Positions 1-9,343 of a stretch of 64,000 nt of DNA are shown piece after piece (the first letter of the stretch is position 1; each line of letters starts with the position of its first letter). The notes beneath the pieces are model-generated. The model ran no database searches. It had not been told where the DNA came from and was given only the letters and a program-made list of their open reading frames with translations. A program made the position numbers and the translations under genes. The stretch comes from Hydrogenophaga flava NBRC 102514 (lineage in GTDB: Bacteria; Pseudomonadota; Gammaproteobacteria; Burkholderiales; Burkholderiaceae_C): NCBI RefSeq assembly GCF_001571145.1, contig NZ_BCTF01000001.1:62001-126000 (forward strand), in the 5' to 3' direction.

Positions 1-1375
1 AAATCATCCGCCGGATCTTGCGGTGCCGCCACACCCCTGCGTAGTACGCGCTCTGCAGCACCAGCATGGTCACATAGGCCACCGGGAAGGCGATCCAGAT
101 GCCCTCCAGACCGAGGCGTGCATCCAGTGCATACGCCACCGGCAGCTGCACGCCCAGGATGCAGAACACCGAGATCGCCATCGGCACCAGCACGTCGCCG
201 CTGGCGCGCATGATGCCGCCGATCACCGCCTGGAAGCCGAACACCAGGATGCTCCAGAGCATCAGGTGCAGCAGGTGCTGGGCCTGCGCATGAACGCTGT
301 CCTGCGTGAGAAACAGGCCCAGTGCCCAGCTGGAGACGGCATAGCCCAGCAGCACCAGGCCGCCGGTGAGCGCGGCGTTCAGGCCCAGCCCGGTCTTCAG
401 GATGGCCCCCAGGCGCTCGGTGCGCCCCGCGCCAATGGTCTGCGCGGCCAGGATGGACGCGGTGATGGCGATGGAGAGCGCCGGGAACTGCACATAGTTG
501 ACGATCTGCGTCACCGCTCCGTAGGCCGCCGTGGCCTGCGAGCCGTGGCCATTGACCAGCGCCAGGATCACCAGCTCCGACAGCGAAATCACCACCATCT
601 GCAGACCCGTGGGCAGGCCGATGCGCATGACCTTGCCCAGGATGGCCCGGTCCAGCTTCAGCGCATGCAGCAGCTCGCGATCGGGCGCCAGCACGTGGTT
701 CAGCCGCCGAAGGCGCAGCGTCAGGAACGTCAGGGCCGCCAGCTGCGACACGAAACCGGCCAGCGCCGCGCTGCGAATGCCCAGCGGCGGCAGGCCGATC
801 CAGCCCTTGATCAGCAGCGGGGTCAGCGCCAGGCCGACCGTGGTCGAGATGAGCAGGGCCAGCAGCGGGGAGACGGTGTCGCTGACGCCGCGCAGCAGTT
901 GCGTGAGCAGGATGAACACCAGCAGCAGCGGCATGAACAGCATCATCATGCGGGCGTAGGCCACCGCGTCGTCCAGCACGTCGGCCGGCGTGCCCAGCGC
1001 CACCATGGCCTCGCGCGCGAACACCGTGCCCACCATCGCGGTAACCAGGCCGATCAGAACGCCCAGCGTGATCGCCGTGCCCGCGATGGCCTTGACCTTG
1101 TGCGGCTCGCGCGCCCCCCAGGCCTGACCGATCAAGACCGAGGCACCCGTGCCCAGGCCGATGATCAGCGAGATGAAGAAGAAGACGATCGGGAACATGC
1201 CCGATACGGCCGCCAGCGCATGGGTGCCCAGCATCTGGCCGATGTAGATGCCGTTGAGCGTGCCCGAGAGGCCCTGCAGAATGTTCGACAGCACCATGGG
1301 CACGAGGAACAGCAGGTAGATGCGCCACAGGGGTTTGGTGGCCGGCGGATGGGAGGGGTCTAAAGTCTGGGACAT
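1..1375 (-). CDS. MATE family multidrug efflux transporter (3' end cut by window)
   Basis: Translating the minus strand from the ATG at 1375 gives an open frame that runs off base 1 (458 codons visible). It starts MSQTLDPSHPPATKPLWRIY and then forms repeated hydrophobic helices separated by short loops, with features typical of the DinF/NorM (MATE) superfamily such as an early VPMVLSNILQGLSGTLNGIY stretch and a GQAWGARE loop. MATE proteins are inner-membrane antiporters that export cationic drugs using Na+ or H+ gradients; the substrate cannot be told here. Family length is about 450-480 residues, so only the very end is missing. The start codon sits 6 bases from a tandem operator-like repeat (1382-1417), which suggests repression by a regulator not identified in the window. 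The long plus-strand frame over the same region is a shadow. Confidence 0.9.
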   Translation of the reverse strand, partial: MSQTLDPSHPPATKPLWRIYLLFLVPMVLSNILQGLSGTLNGIYIGQMLGTHALAAVSGMFPIVFFFISLIIGLGTGASVLIGQAWGAREPHKVKAIAGTAITLGVLIGLVTAMVGTVFAREAMVALGTPADVLDDAVAYARMMMLFMPLLLVFILLTQLLRGVSDTVSPLLALLISTTVGLALTPLLIKGWIGLPPLGIRSAALAGFVSQLAALTFLTLRLRRLNHVLAPDRELLHALKLDRAILGKVMRIGLPTGLQMVVISLSELVILALVNGHGSQATAAYGAVTQIVNYVQFPALSIAITASILAAQTIGAGRTERLGAILKTGLGLNAALTGGLVLLGYAVSSWALGLFLTQDSVHAQAQHLLHLMLWSILVFGFQAVIGGIMRASGDVLVPMAISVFCILGVQLPVAYALDARLGLEGIWIAFPVAYVTMLVLQSAYYAGVWRHRKIRRMI

Positions 1376-1381
1376 GGCGTG

Positions 1382-1417
1382 TTTTATCCGGGTAAATTAT
1401 TTTATCCGGGTAAATTA
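1382..1417. promoter_or_regulatory. Exact 18-bp tandem repeat, operator-like
   Basis: Positions 1382-1399 and 1400-1417 are identical 18-mers (TTTTATCCGGGTAAATTA). Within each copy TTTATCCGGGTAAA is a near palindrome with two asymmetric positions, as expected for a dimeric repressor site. The pair lies between the divergent MATE gene (start 1375) and the FAD oxidoreductase (start 1495), overlapping the likely MATE ribosome-binding and promoter zone. No regulator gene adjoins it inside the window; it could lie left of base 1. Confidence 0.6.
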
Positions 1418-1494
1418 GGTGACAGCGTTTCTGGTTGGGCGCCCAGCGACAATAACGGCCTTCGCTGCTTGATGAACACAAGCCCCACGAGACC

Positions 1495-3318
1495 ATGATC
1501 CGCATCGCCGAACTCAAACTGCCCCTGGCCGAGGTGCCCGCCGAGCACCGCCGCGCCGCCGACGCCCCCACCGAAACCGACGAAGACCGCGTGCCGCCGC
1601 CGCACCCGGTGGCCGCCCTCACCCGCCTGGCCGCCCAGGCGCTGCAGGTGGCGCCCGAGGCCATCGCCACTCTGTCGGTGTTCAAGCGCAGCTTCGACGC
1701 GCGCAAGGCCGACCTGCTGGCGGTCTACATCGTGGACGTGGCGCTGGCCGACACGTCGCTGGAGCCGCGCCTGCTGGCGCAGCACGAGAAGAACCCGCAC
1801 ATCCTGCCCACGCCCGACATGGCCTGGCACCCACCCGGCCATGCGCCGGCCGGCTGGCCCGCCGATGAGGCCGATCGGCCGGTGGTGATCGGTCTGGGCC
1901 CCTGCGGCCTGTTCACCGCGCTGGCGCTGGCGCAGATGGGTCTGAAGCCCATCGTGCTCGAACGCGGCAAGCCGGTGCGCGAGCGCACCAAGGACACCTG
2001 GGGCCTTTGGCGCAAGAAGGTGCTCAACCCGCAGAGCAACGTGCAGTACGGCGAAGGCGGTGCCGGCCTGTTCTCCGACGGCAAGCTCTACAGCCAGATC
2101 AAGGACCCGCGCTTCCTCGGCCGCAAGGTGATGCAGGAGTTCGTCGACGCCGGCGCGCCGACCGAGATCCTCTACCAGGCACACCCGCACATCGGCACCT
2201 TCAAACTGGTCAGGGTGGTCGAGGCCATGCGCGAGAAGATCGTGGCGCTGGGCGGCGAAATCCGCTTCCAGCACCAGGTCACCGGCGTGGTGCTGGCGCC
2301 GGCCGGTGACGGCCAGCAGCGGCTCACCGGCCTGCGCGTGCAGCGGCTCGACACCGGCGTCGCCATCGAAATGCCCGCGCGCCACGCCGTCTTCGCGCTC
2401 GGCCACAGTTCGCGCGACACCTTCGCCATGCTGCACGACGCGGGCGTCTACCTCGAAGCCAAGCCCTTCTCGGTGGGCTTCCGCATCGAACACCCGCAGG
2501 GCGTGATCGACCGCGCGCGCTGGGGCCGCCACGCCGGCCACCCGCTGCTGGGCGCGGCCGACTACAAGCTGGTGCACCACGCGAAAAACGGCCGCGCGGT
2601 CTACAGCTTCTGCATGTGTCCGGGCGGCACCGTGGTGGCCGCGACCAGCGAACCGGGTCGCGTCGTCACCAACGGCATGAGCCAGTACTCGCGCAACGAG
2701 CGCAACGCCAACGCCGGCATGGTGGTGGGCATCGACCTGGCCGACTACCCCATCCGCTTCCCGCAGGACGCGCCGCTGTGGACCGCCGCCTTCGGCGAGA
2801 CCGACGGCCCGCGCTACGCGAAAGAAGCCGAGGCCCTGGCCGCCAAGGGCCAGACCCACCCGCTGGCGGGCATCGTGCTGCAGCGCCAGCTCGAAGCCCG
2901 GGCCTTCGAACTGGGCGGGCAGAGCTACGAAGCGCCGGGTCAGAAGGTCGGCGACTTCCTGTCCGGCACGCCGTCGACCACTTTTGGCGAGGTGCTGCCC
3001 TCGTACAAACCAGGCGTGAAACTGGGCGACCTGGCGCCCGCCCTGCCCGGTTTTGCCATCGAGGCCATGCGCGAGGCGCTGCCGGTGTTTGGCCTCAAGA
3101 TCAAGGGCTACGACATGCCCGACGCCATGCTGACCGGCGTCGAGACCCGCACCAGCTCGCCGCTGCGCATCACGCGTGGCGACGACCTTCAGAGCCTGAA
3201 CACGCGCGGCCTCTACCCGGCCGGCGAGGGCGCGGGCTACGCGGGCGGCATCCTGTCGGCCGGTGTGGACGGCATCAAGGTGGCCGAGGCGGTGAGCAAG
3301 GCCGTTCTCGGCCTCTGA
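1495..3318 (+). CDS. FAD-dependent oxidoreductase, COG2509 family
   Basis: A 607-residue protein of the uncharacterised COG2509 family (NAD(P)/FAD-dependent dehydrogenases). The dinucleotide-binding motif GLGPCG is at residues 133-138, followed by a second family signature around NVQYGEGGAGLFSDGKLYS, and the C-terminal part has the GEGAGYAGGILSAGVDGIK segment that closes the FAD site. Before the FAD fold there are about 125 residues with little similarity to classical Rossmann enzymes, as is usual for this family. The reaction is unknown, and neighbours give no pathway. The gene stands alone, divergent from the MATE gene, with about 100 bases to the next gene. Confidence 0.85.
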   Translation: MIRIAELKLPLAEVPAEHRRAADAPTETDEDRVPPPHPVAALTRLAAQALQVAPEAIATLSVFKRSFDARKADLLAVYIVDVALADTSLEPRLLAQHEKNPHILPTPDMAWHPPGHAPAGWPADEADRPVVIGLGPCGLFTALALAQMGLKPIVLERGKPVRERTKDTWGLWRKKVLNPQSNVQYGEGGAGLFSDGKLYSQIKDPRFLGRKVMQEFVDAGAPTEILYQAHPHIGTFKLVRVVEAMREKIVALGGEIRFQHQVTGVVLAPAGDGQQRLTGLRVQRLDTGVAIEMPARHAVFALGHSSRDTFAMLHDAGVYLEAKPFSVGFRIEHPQGVIDRARWGRHAGHPLLGAADYKLVHHAKNGRAVYSFCMCPGGTVVAATSEPGRVVTNGMSQYSRNERNANAGMVVGIDLADYPIRFPQDAPLWTAAFGETDGPRYAKEAEALAAKGQTHPLAGIVLQRQLEARAFELGGQSYEAPGQKVGDFLSGTPSTTFGEVLPSYKPGVKLGDLAPALPGFAIEAMREALPVFGLKIKGYDMPDAMLTGVETRTSSPLRITRGDDLQSLNTRGLYPAGEGAGYAGGILSAGVDGIKVAEAVSKAVLGL

Positions 3319-3419
3319 ACACCGCTGGTTACAACTGGCTCGCCAGCTTTACACCGGGTGCGGGGCGGCTTGACACAGGCCCCGCACAGTGGAGGCTCCT
3401 TCAACACACGGAGACCTCC

Positions 3420-4064
3420 ATGAACTCCTCCCCCCGTTCCCTCCTGATCCCCGTCCTGTCCGGCGTGATGGCCCTCGCCGGCACCAGCGCCGCACAGGCG
3501 CAGGACGAACGAGGCCGCGTGCTCAGCAGCACCCCGGTGATCCAGCAGGTCGCCGTGCCGCAGCAGGTCTGCCAGAACGTGACGGTGCGCGAGCCGGCCC
3601 GCACCTCCGGTGCCGGCGCCATCATGGGCGCGATCGCCGGCGGCGCCATGGGCAACGCCATCGGTGACGGCAACGGCCGCGCCGCGGCCACCGCCATCGG
3701 CCTGTTCGGTGGCGCCATCCTGGGCAACAAGATCGAAGGCAAAGGCCAGGCGCACACCCGCACGGTGCAGGAGTGCAGCACGCAGAACGTGATGGAGAAC
3801 CGGGTCGTCGCCTACAACGTGGTCTACGAATACGCCGGCCGCCAGTACAGCACCCAGATGCCGCAGGCCCCGGGCCGCTGGGTGCCGGTCAGCGTGATGC
3901 CGGTCGGCGCCGCCCCCGCCTACGGCCCCAGCTACCGCCCGCAGGCTTCGAACGCGCCGGAGGTGGTGCGCATCGGCGGCCAGCGCCCCTACCGCCACGA
4001 CAACCGCCACTGGCGCGACCGTGAGGACGATCAGGGTGAGCGGTGGGACCGCTACTACCGCTGA
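3420..4064 (+). CDS. Glycine-zipper 2TM-domain outer-membrane-type protein
   Basis: A 214-residue exported protein. An N-terminal signal peptide ends near AQA-QDE (residues about 1-28). The centre holds a glycine zipper (GAGAIMGAIAGGAMGNAIGD, then GLFGGAILGNKIEG) typical of the Rickettsia 17-kDa antigen/glycine-zipper 2TM family. The C-terminal region is Pro/Tyr/Arg-rich and ends in charged residues (HWRDREDD..RYYR). Such proteins sit in or near the outer membrane; a specific role is not established. The ATG at 3420 was chosen because GGAG lies 6-9 bases upstream and a signal peptide follows; a longer upstream frame only shadows the previous gene. A bidirectional terminator follows. Confidence 0.85.
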   Translation: MNSSPRSLLIPVLSGVMALAGTSAAQAQDERGRVLSSTPVIQQVAVPQQVCQNVTVREPARTSGAGAIMGAIAGGAMGNAIGDGNGRAAATAIGLFGGAILGNKIEGKGQAHTRTVQECSTQNVMENRVVAYNVVYEYAGRQYSTQMPQAPGRWVPVSVMPVGAAPAYGPSYRPQASNAPEVVRIGGQRPYRHDNRHWRDREDDQGERWDRYYR

Positions 4065-4081
4065 ACCACCCGGCCGGAAAC

Positions 4082-4110
4082 AAAAAACGCGACCTTCGGG
4101 TCGCGTTTTT
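4082..4110. terminator. Bidirectional rho-independent terminator
   Basis: CGCGACC (4088-4094), loop TTCG, GGTCGCG (4099-4105), flanked by six A on the left and five T on the right, so it can end transcripts from both sides. It lies between the convergent glycine-zipper gene and htpX. Confidence 0.9.
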
Positions 4111-4126
4111 CATGGTCGGAGAACAA

Positions 4127-4996
4127 TCAGAGCTTCTGGAGAGCTGAGATGCGCTCTTCCATTGGCGGGTGGGTCGAGAACAGTTTGCCCAGACCGCCGG
4201 TAATGCCCATGGCCTGCATGGTCTTGGGCAGTTCGCCGGGGGTCAGGCCGCCCAGGCGGGCCAGCGCGTTGATCATCGGCTGCTTGCGGCCCATGAGGTT
4301 GGCGGCACCGGCGTCGGCGCGGAATTCGCGCTGGCGCGAGAACCAGGCCACGATGATGGCGGCGACGAAGCCCAGCACGATGTCCAGCACGATGGTGGTG
4401 ACCATGTAGCCGATGCCGGGGCCGGAGTTGCTGTCGCTGCCGCGGCGCAGGAAGCTGTCGACCGCGTAGCCGATCACGCGGCTGAGGAACACGACGAAGG
4501 TGTTCATCACGCCCTGGATCAGGGTCATGGTGACCATGTCGCCGTTGGCCACGTGGGCCACCTCATGGCCGATGACCGCCTCGACCTCTTCACGCGTCAT
4601 GCTCTGCAGCAGGCCGGTGGACACCGCCACCAGGGCCGAGTTCTTGAAGGCGCCGGTGGCGAAGGCGTTGGGGGCACCTTCGTAGATGGCGACCTCGGGC
4701 ATGCCGATGCCGGCCTTTTCGGCGAACTTCTGCACGGTCTGCACGATCCAGGCCTCGTCCGCCGTCTGAGGCTGGTTGATCACGCGGGCGCCGGTGCTCA
4801 TCTTGGCCATGGTCTTGCTCATCAGCAGCGAAATGGTCGCGCCGCCGAAACCCATGATCAGCGAGAAGCCCGCCAGTGCGGTCATGTTCAGGCCGTTGGC
4901 CGTGAGGTAGCGGTCCACGCCCAGGATGCGCGAGGTGACCATCAGCACCGCCATCACGGCGACGTTGGTCAGAACGAACAGGAAGATGCGTTTCAT
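4127..4996 (-). CDS. htpX: Membrane protease HtpX
   Basis: A 289-residue integral-membrane zinc metalloprotease (M48B) that degrades misfolded membrane proteins alongside FtsH. Two N-terminal membrane segments (about residues 4-22 and 38-60) precede the zinc motif HEVAH (144-148); two further hydrophobic segments follow, then [13 protein letters not shown], which carries the third zinc ligand Glu. Length matches the family. A longer upstream frame exists, but [14 protein letters not shown] is the conserved HtpX start. It is transcribed away from the glutamine-synthetase-like gene, from its own heat-shock-type promoter at 5030-5059. Confidence 0.96.
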   Translation of the reverse strand: MKRIFLFVLTNVAVMAVLMVTSRILGVDRYLTANGLNMTALAGFSLIMGFGGATISLLMSKTMAKMSTGARVINQPQTADEAWIVQTVQKFAEKAGIGMPEVAIYEGAPNAFATGAFKNSALVAVSTGLLQSMTREEVEAVIGHEVAHVANGDMVTMTLIQGVMNTFVVFLSRVIGYAVDSFLRRGSDSNSGPGIGYMVTTIVLDIVLGFVAAIIVAWFSRQREFRADAGAANLMGRKQPMINALARLGGLTPGELPKTMQAMGITGGLGKLFSTHPPMEERISALQKL

Positions 4997-5029
4997 GCAG
5001 GCTCCAAGGATTGAAACAAGGGACGGATG

Positions 5030-5059
5030 ATAGTGGGGGGCCTCTGCCCCCTTTTCAAG
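5030..5059 (-). promoter_or_regulatory. Predicted RpoH (sigma-32) promoter of htpX
   Basis: On the minus strand CTTGAAA (5059-5053), a 14-base spacer, then CCCCACTAT (5038-5030). The heat-shock sigma consensus is CTTGAAA, about 11-16 bases, CCCCATNTA, so only the position after CCCCA departs in the core. It lies about 35 bases before the htpX ATG. The spacer contains a G5/C5 inverted repeat. htpX is heat-inducible in other proteobacteria, which fits. Confidence 0.6.
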
Positions 5060-5066
5060 CGCGGAA

Positions 5067-6452
5067 TCAGACCTGGGGCAGCAGATAACGCCGTTCCCAG
5101 GCGCTGATCTCGCGCAGGAAATGGTCGTGCTCCAGCGACTTGACCGCCAGATAGCCGCGCACAAAACGCTCGCCCATCAGCCGGCTGGCGGTCTGACTTC
5201 GCGACATCTGATCCAGTGCGCCGTCAAAGGTTCGCGGCAGGCTGCGCGCCTGGTGGTAGCCGTTGCCGGTCACCGGCTCGGATGGCGCCAGCCGATCCTC
5301 CATGCCCGCCAGCCCGGCCGCCAGCGTCGCCGCGATGGCCAGGTAGGGGTTGGCGTCGGCGCCGGCCAGGCGGTTTTCCACCCGGCGCGCGGCCGGGCCG
5401 CTGACCGGCACGCGCAGGCCGGCGGTGCGGTTGTCGTGGCCCCACTGCACGTTGGTCGGCGCCTGGCTGCCGGCCACGTAGCGGCGGTAGCTGTTGACGG
5501 TGGGCGCGTAGATGAGCATCAGGTCCGGCGTATAGGCTTGCAGGCCGCCGATGTAGTGGAAGAAGGCCTCGCTGGCCGATCCGTCGGCGTTGCTGAACAC
5601 GTTGCGCCCCTGCGCGTCCACCACGCTCTGGTGCAGGTGCATGGAACTGCCGGCCTGGCCGGCGATGGGCTTGGCCATGAAGACCGCGTTGAGACCGTGC
5701 TGCAGGGCGATCTCGCGCGCAGCAGTCTTGAACAGAAAGGCCTGGTTGGCCACCGCGACCGGGTCGCCGTGCAGCAGGTTGATCTCGTACTGGTTCTCGC
5801 CCACCTCGTGCAGCCAGGTGTCGGCGCGGATGCCCAGGCCATCGATGGCGGCGTGGAAGGCGTCCCAGAACGGCGCCAGCTCATTGAGCGCGTTCAGGCT
5901 GAAGGCCGACTGGCCGACCTCGGGCCGGCCACCCTTGCCGGTGGGCGAGGCCAGCGGCTGGGCCGGGTCGGTCATGGCCGCCGTCAGGTAGAACTCGATC
6001 TCGGGCGCCACCACAGGGGTCAGGCCTTGCTTGGCGTAGCGGGCCACCACGTTCCTGAGCACCGAGCGCGGCGCGAATTCGCAGAGGCTGCCGTCCATTT
6101 CATAGGCGTCGTGCACCGCCATGTAGCGCGGCACGCTGGCCCAGGGCGAGCGCTTGAGCGTGGTGAGGTCGGGCACCAGGCGCACGTCCGGGTCGCTGTC
6201 CGGGAAGATGGGGTCGTAGCTGTACTCGCCCGTGACGCACTGCATCGGGATGGCTTGGCAGATGCGCAGCTCGGTGCCGCCGGCAAAGCTCGCCGCGGGC
6301 ATGAGCTTGCCGCGTGGATAACCGGTGACATCGGCGAACAGGCATTCGACGTCGCGCACGCCGGTTTCCCGGAAGTGGGCGGCCAGGGTGGCTCGGTCGG
6401 CGTCGAGGGCGAGGTTCAGGTGGGACCAGGAGAGCGAGGCGGAAGAGGTCAT
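5067..6452 (-). CDS. Glutamine synthetase family protein (gamma-glutamyl-amine ligase type)
   Basis: A 461-residue protein with the glutamine-synthetase fold: an N-terminal beta-grasp region ([15 protein letters not shown]), the catalytic domain with [24 protein letters not shown] and the C-terminal arginine/phosphate segment [20 protein letters not shown]. Classical GlnA features such as a clear adenylylation loop are missing, so it is closer to PuuA-type enzymes that ligate glutamate to putrescine or other amines using ATP. The substrate is not fixed by the sequence. The start at 6452 overlaps the stop of the upstream DUF3025 gene (ATGA), indicating translational coupling. The 631-residue frame extending further upstream is rejected because it only overwrites that gene. 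Confidence 0.88.
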   Translation of the reverse strand: MTSSASLSWSHLNLALDADRATLAAHFRETGVRDVECLFADVTGYPRGKLMPAASFAGGTELRICQAIPMQCVTGEYSYDPIFPDSDPDVRLVPDLTTLKRSPWASVPRYMAVHDAYEMDGSLCEFAPRSVLRNVVARYAKQGLTPVVAPEIEFYLTAAMTDPAQPLASPTGKGGRPEVGQSAFSLNALNELAPFWDAFHAAIDGLGIRADTWLHEVGENQYEINLLHGDPVAVANQAFLFKTAAREIALQHGLNAVFMAKPIAGQAGSSMHLHQSVVDAQGRNVFSNADGSASEAFFHYIGGLQAYTPDLMLIYAPTVNSYRRYVAGSQAPTNVQWGHDNRTAGLRVPVSGPAARRVENRLAGADANPYLAIAATLAAGLAGMEDRLAPSEPVTGNGYHQARSLPRTFDGALDQMSRSQTASRLMGERFVRGYLAVKSLEHDHFLREISAWERRYLLPQV

Positions 6453-7237
6453 GTCGTCGGTGCGAAAGCGGTTCGGGGCGGCCGGAACACGGAGACGTCG
6501 TCGTAGAACGCCGGGTCCTGGTTCGCCGGCCACCAGCCCGGCACCCCCAGCACGGGCAGCGGGGTGAAGGGTTTGGTCGCCAGCTCGGCAGCGGTCAGGC
6601 GCGCCGCCAGCCAGCGGTCCCAGGCGGCCACATCGCTCCCCAGTTCGGGGGGCACGGGCGCCCGGTAGACATGCCCGGTGATGGACTTGTAGGGGGAGAC
6701 CAGCTTCTCGGTCAGCGCGTGGCCGAACAGTACCAGCCGGGTCTGCCCCCACAGGGACCGCAGGTCCACGAACAACCGGGTCCACTCGCGCGCAATCAGG
6801 GCGCCCCAGATCGCATCGGGGGCCTGCAGAAGCACCGCGTTTTCGTCGAACAGCGTGATCGCGTCGCGCACCGGCCCGCGCACCTGGCTCACCCCGGCCT
6901 GGGCGATCTGCGCCGCCTGCAGGCGGTTGAGCAGGCGCTTGGTGGCGGGGAAGCGGGCCCACACCAGGCCGTTGAAGAAGTCGTGCAGGCCTTCGCGCGT
7001 CGGCACGGCGCCCTGCTCGAAGATGAACTGCTCGTAGGCCACGCCCTCGGGCAGCTCTGCTTGCGGCACGAACCGCGGGCCGGCGGTACCAATCTGGCGG
7101 TTCAGCGCCTGCGGCAGCGGCACGCCCTGCTCACAGGCCGCGCGCACCGCGGCCCCGGCGACCGCAAAGGGCGCGTTCCAGGGCTGAGACCAGTCGGGCG
7201 AGGGCCAGCCGGTGCCGGCGTTGCCGACGGCGCACAT
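6449..7237 (-). CDS. DUF3025 domain-containing protein
   Basis: A 262-residue soluble protein that I recognise as DUF3025, from segments such as YEQFIFEQGAVPTREGLHDFFNGLVWARFP and the C-terminal GWWPANQDPAFYDDVSVFRP. No catalytic motif is obvious and the function is unknown. It lies 6 bases after pyrC on the same strand and overlaps the glutamine-synthetase-like gene by 4 bases, so it is probably cotranscribed with both. Confidence 0.85.
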   Translation of the reverse strand: MCAVGNAGTGWPSPDWSQPWNAPFAVAGAAVRAACEQGVPLPQALNRQIGTAGPRFVPQAELPEGVAYEQFIFEQGAVPTREGLHDFFNGLVWARFPATKRLLNRLQAAQIAQAGVSQVRGPVRDAITLFDENAVLLQAPDAIWGALIAREWTRLFVDLRSLWGQTRLVLFGHALTEKLVSPYKSITGHVYRAPVPPELGSDVAAWDRWLAARLTAAELATKPFTPLPVLGVPGWWPANQDPAFYDDVSVFRPPRTAFAPTT

Positions 7238-7243
7238 GCCGGG

Positions 7244-8287
7244 TCAGGCCACCAGCTGCCAGGGCAGCGCCTCGCCCGAGCGCAGCGGCTTGAGCTCGGC
7301 CTCGCCGAAGGCGAAGCTCTCGGGCGGGGTCCAGCTCTGCTTGCGCAGGGTGATGGTGCCGCTGTTGCGCGGCAGACCGTAGAAGGCCGGGCCATTGAAG
7401 CTGGCGAAGGCTTCGAGTTTGTCCAGGGCGCCCGCGGCCTCAAAGGCTTCGGCGTACATCTCGATGGCGGCGTGGGCGGTGTAGCAGCCGGCGCAGCCGG
7501 TGGCGTGTTCCTTCAGGTGGGCCGGGTGCGGCGCGCTGTCGGTGCCCAGGAAGAATCTGGCATTGCCGCCGGTGGCCGCAGCCACCAGGGCCTGGCGGTG
7601 GGTTTCGCGCTTGAGCACCGGCAGGCAGTAGTAGTGCGGGCGGATGCCGCCGGTGAAGATGGCGTTGCGGTTGTAGAGCAGGTGGTGGGCGGTGATGGTC
7701 GCGCCCAGATGGGCGTCGGCCTCGGCCACGTACTGCACGGCTTCTTTGGTGGTGATGTGTTCCATCACGATCTTCAGGCCCGGGAAGTCCTTGCGCAGCG
7801 GTTCCAGCTGCTGCTCGATGAACACCGCCTCGCGGTCGAACAGGTCGATGTCGGGGCTGGTCACTTCACCATGCACCAGCAGCAGCACGCCGGCCTTCTG
7901 CATGGCTTCCAGTGTCTTGTAGGTCTTGCGGATGTCGGTCACGCCCGCGTCGCTGTTGGTGGTGGCACCGGCCGGGTAGAGCTTGCAGGCGACCACGCCC
8001 GCGTCCTTCGCCCGGGCGATCTCGTCGGCCGGCAGGTTGTCGGTCAGGTACAGCGTCATCAGCGGCTCGAAGGCCATGCCCGCGGGCACGGCGGCGCGGA
8101 TGCGGTCGGCGTAAGCCGTGGCCTGGGCCGCTGTGGTCACCGGCGGCTTGAGGTTGGGCATGATGATCGCGCGGCCGAACTGGGCGGCGGTGTGGGGGAC
8201 GACGGTGTTCAGGGCGGCGCCGTCGCGCACGTGCAGGTGCCAGTCGTCGGGGCGGGTGATCGTGAGGGAGGTGGTGGGGGCGTTCAT
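7244..8287 (-). CDS. pyrC: Dihydroorotase (class II)
   Basis: A 347-residue zinc amidohydrolase converting carbamoyl-aspartate to dihydroorotate in pyrimidine synthesis. Visible ligands are the first metal motif HLHVRDG (residues about 17-23), the carbamylated-lysine region [28 protein letters not shown] and the catalytic Asp in FLGTDSAPH. The length fits the short class II (E. coli PyrC) type. The start ATG at 8287 gives [16 protein letters not shown]; a longer frame continues upstream only through the LysR gene. It heads a probable pyrC, DUF3025, glutamine-synthetase-like operon. Confidence 0.96.
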   Translation of the reverse strand: MNAPTTSLTITRPDDWHLHVRDGAALNTVVPHTAAQFGRAIIMPNLKPPVTTAAQATAYADRIRAAVPAGMAFEPLMTLYLTDNLPADEIARAKDAGVVACKLYPAGATTNSDAGVTDIRKTYKTLEAMQKAGVLLLVHGEVTSPDIDLFDREAVFIEQQLEPLRKDFPGLKIVMEHITTKEAVQYVAEADAHLGATITAHHLLYNRNAIFTGGIRPHYYCLPVLKRETHRQALVAAATGGNARFFLGTDSAPHPAHLKEHATGCAGCYTAHAAIEMYAEAFEAAGALDKLEAFASFNGPAFYGLPRNSGTITLRKQSWTPPESFAFGEAELKPLRSGEALPWQLVA

Positions 8288-8313
8288 CCCTCGATTTTCC
8301 CACCCCGCGCGGC

Positions 8314-9237
8314 TCACTTGCTGTGGGTCGCCAGGTGCCGCTCGAGATCGTTCCAGAACGCGTCCACCGAGCCCTTGGCCTTGCGGGTGCCAGGGCGCTC
8401 GCGGTAGATGCGGATGTCCAGCGTCGTGTCCAGCCCTTCGCCCGCGCTCACCAGCCGCTTGGCGCGCAGTTCGCGCCGCACCGCGCTGGCCGGCAGGAAG
8501 GCGATGCCGTGGCCTTCGAGCGCCATGGCCTTGAGGCCTTCGGACATGTCGGTTTCGTAGATGCGGTCCAGGTGCACCGGCGTAGGGCTGCTCTTGAGCA
8601 CCTGCTCCACCGCGCGGCCCATGTAGGCCCCCGGCGCATAGGCCAGGTAGGGCAAGGGGTGCGCCGTGGTGCCCGGCAGGCGGAACATCGGCTCGCCGTG
8701 CTCGTTGGGCTTGACGTAGGGCGAGAGCGTCTCGCGGCCCAGCGGCAGCATCTCGTAGCGCGCGGCGTCCAGCTGGATGGGCTGCGAGGTGTGGTGGTAG
8801 GCGATCAGCAGGTCGCAGCTGCTCTCCACCAGGCGCATCACCGCGTCGTGCACGTTCATCGCGATCAGCCGGCTCTTGATCGGCCCGCAGCTCTCGCGCA
8901 GGCCCGAGAGCCAGGACGGGAAAAACGTGAAGGCCAGCGTGTGCGGCACGGCGAACTCGATCACGTCCTGCGCCGCCGCGGTGTGGGCGCGCAGCATGGC
9001 GCGCGTGCTCTGCAGGGCCTGCAGCATCTCCAGCGACTGGTCGTACAGGGTCTGACCCGCGGGCGTGAGCCGGGTCGGGTACGAAGACCGGTCCACCAGA
9101 TCGGTGCCGGCCCAGGCCTCCAGCGACTGGATGCGGCGCGAGAACGCGGGTTGTGTGACGTGGCGCAGCTGCGCGGAGCGGCTGAAGCTGCGCGTCTCGG
9201 CCAGGCTCACGAAGTCTTCCAGCCACTTGGTTTCCAT
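8314..9237 (-). CDS. LysR-family regulator, HypT-like
   Basis: A 307-residue LysR-type regulator: winged helix-turn-helix at residues about 5-62 ([20 protein letters not shown], then [19 protein letters not shown]) followed by a substrate-binding domain. The unusual N-terminus and overall sequence recall HypT/YjiE, the hypochlorite-responsive regulator of enterobacteria, but I cannot verify the redox-active residues. It is divergent from the CoA-transferase gene across 106 bases that contain a perfect palindrome, so it may regulate that gene. It lies 26 bases upstream of pyrC on the same strand, without an obvious terminator. Confidence 0.8.
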   Translation of the reverse strand: METKWLEDFVSLAETRSFSRSAQLRHVTQPAFSRRIQSLEAWAGTDLVDRSSYPTRLTPAGQTLYDQSLEMLQALQSTRAMLRAHTAAAQDVIEFAVPHTLAFTFFPSWLSGLRESCGPIKSRLIAMNVHDAVMRLVESSCDLLIAYHHTSQPIQLDAARYEMLPLGRETLSPYVKPNEHGEPMFRLPGTTAHPLPYLAYAPGAYMGRAVEQVLKSSPTPVHLDRIYETDMSEGLKAMALEGHGIAFLPASAVRRELRAKRLVSAGEGLDTTLDIRIYRERPGTRKAKGSVDAFWNDLERHLATHSK

Positions 9238-9292
9238 GGCGGCGGATTATGCGCGCCGTGCATGGGCGCACATCCCCCTGTTTTTCCGGGTT

Positions 9293-9343
9293 TTGGAGCC
9301 TGCCCGGTTCCGTTACGATATCCGCAACCTAGGGTTAACCCTA
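9293..9343 (+). promoter_or_regulatory. CoA-transferase promoter region with 14-bp perfect palindrome
   Basis: TAGGGTTAACCCTA at 9330-9343 is a perfect 14-bp palindrome ending at the base before the ATG at 9344. Upstream are a possible -35 TTGGAG (9293-9298) and -10 GATATC or TACGAT (9314-9322); these hexamers are weak. The palindrome would overlap the transcription start or ribosome-binding region and so looks like a repressor operator. Confidence 0.5.

Noticed and set aside
23..1363. 446-residue plus-strand frame rich in His, Arg and Gln
   Set aside because: It is antisense to the MATE transporter, whose translation has proper membrane helices; the composition is a by-product of GC-rich codons.
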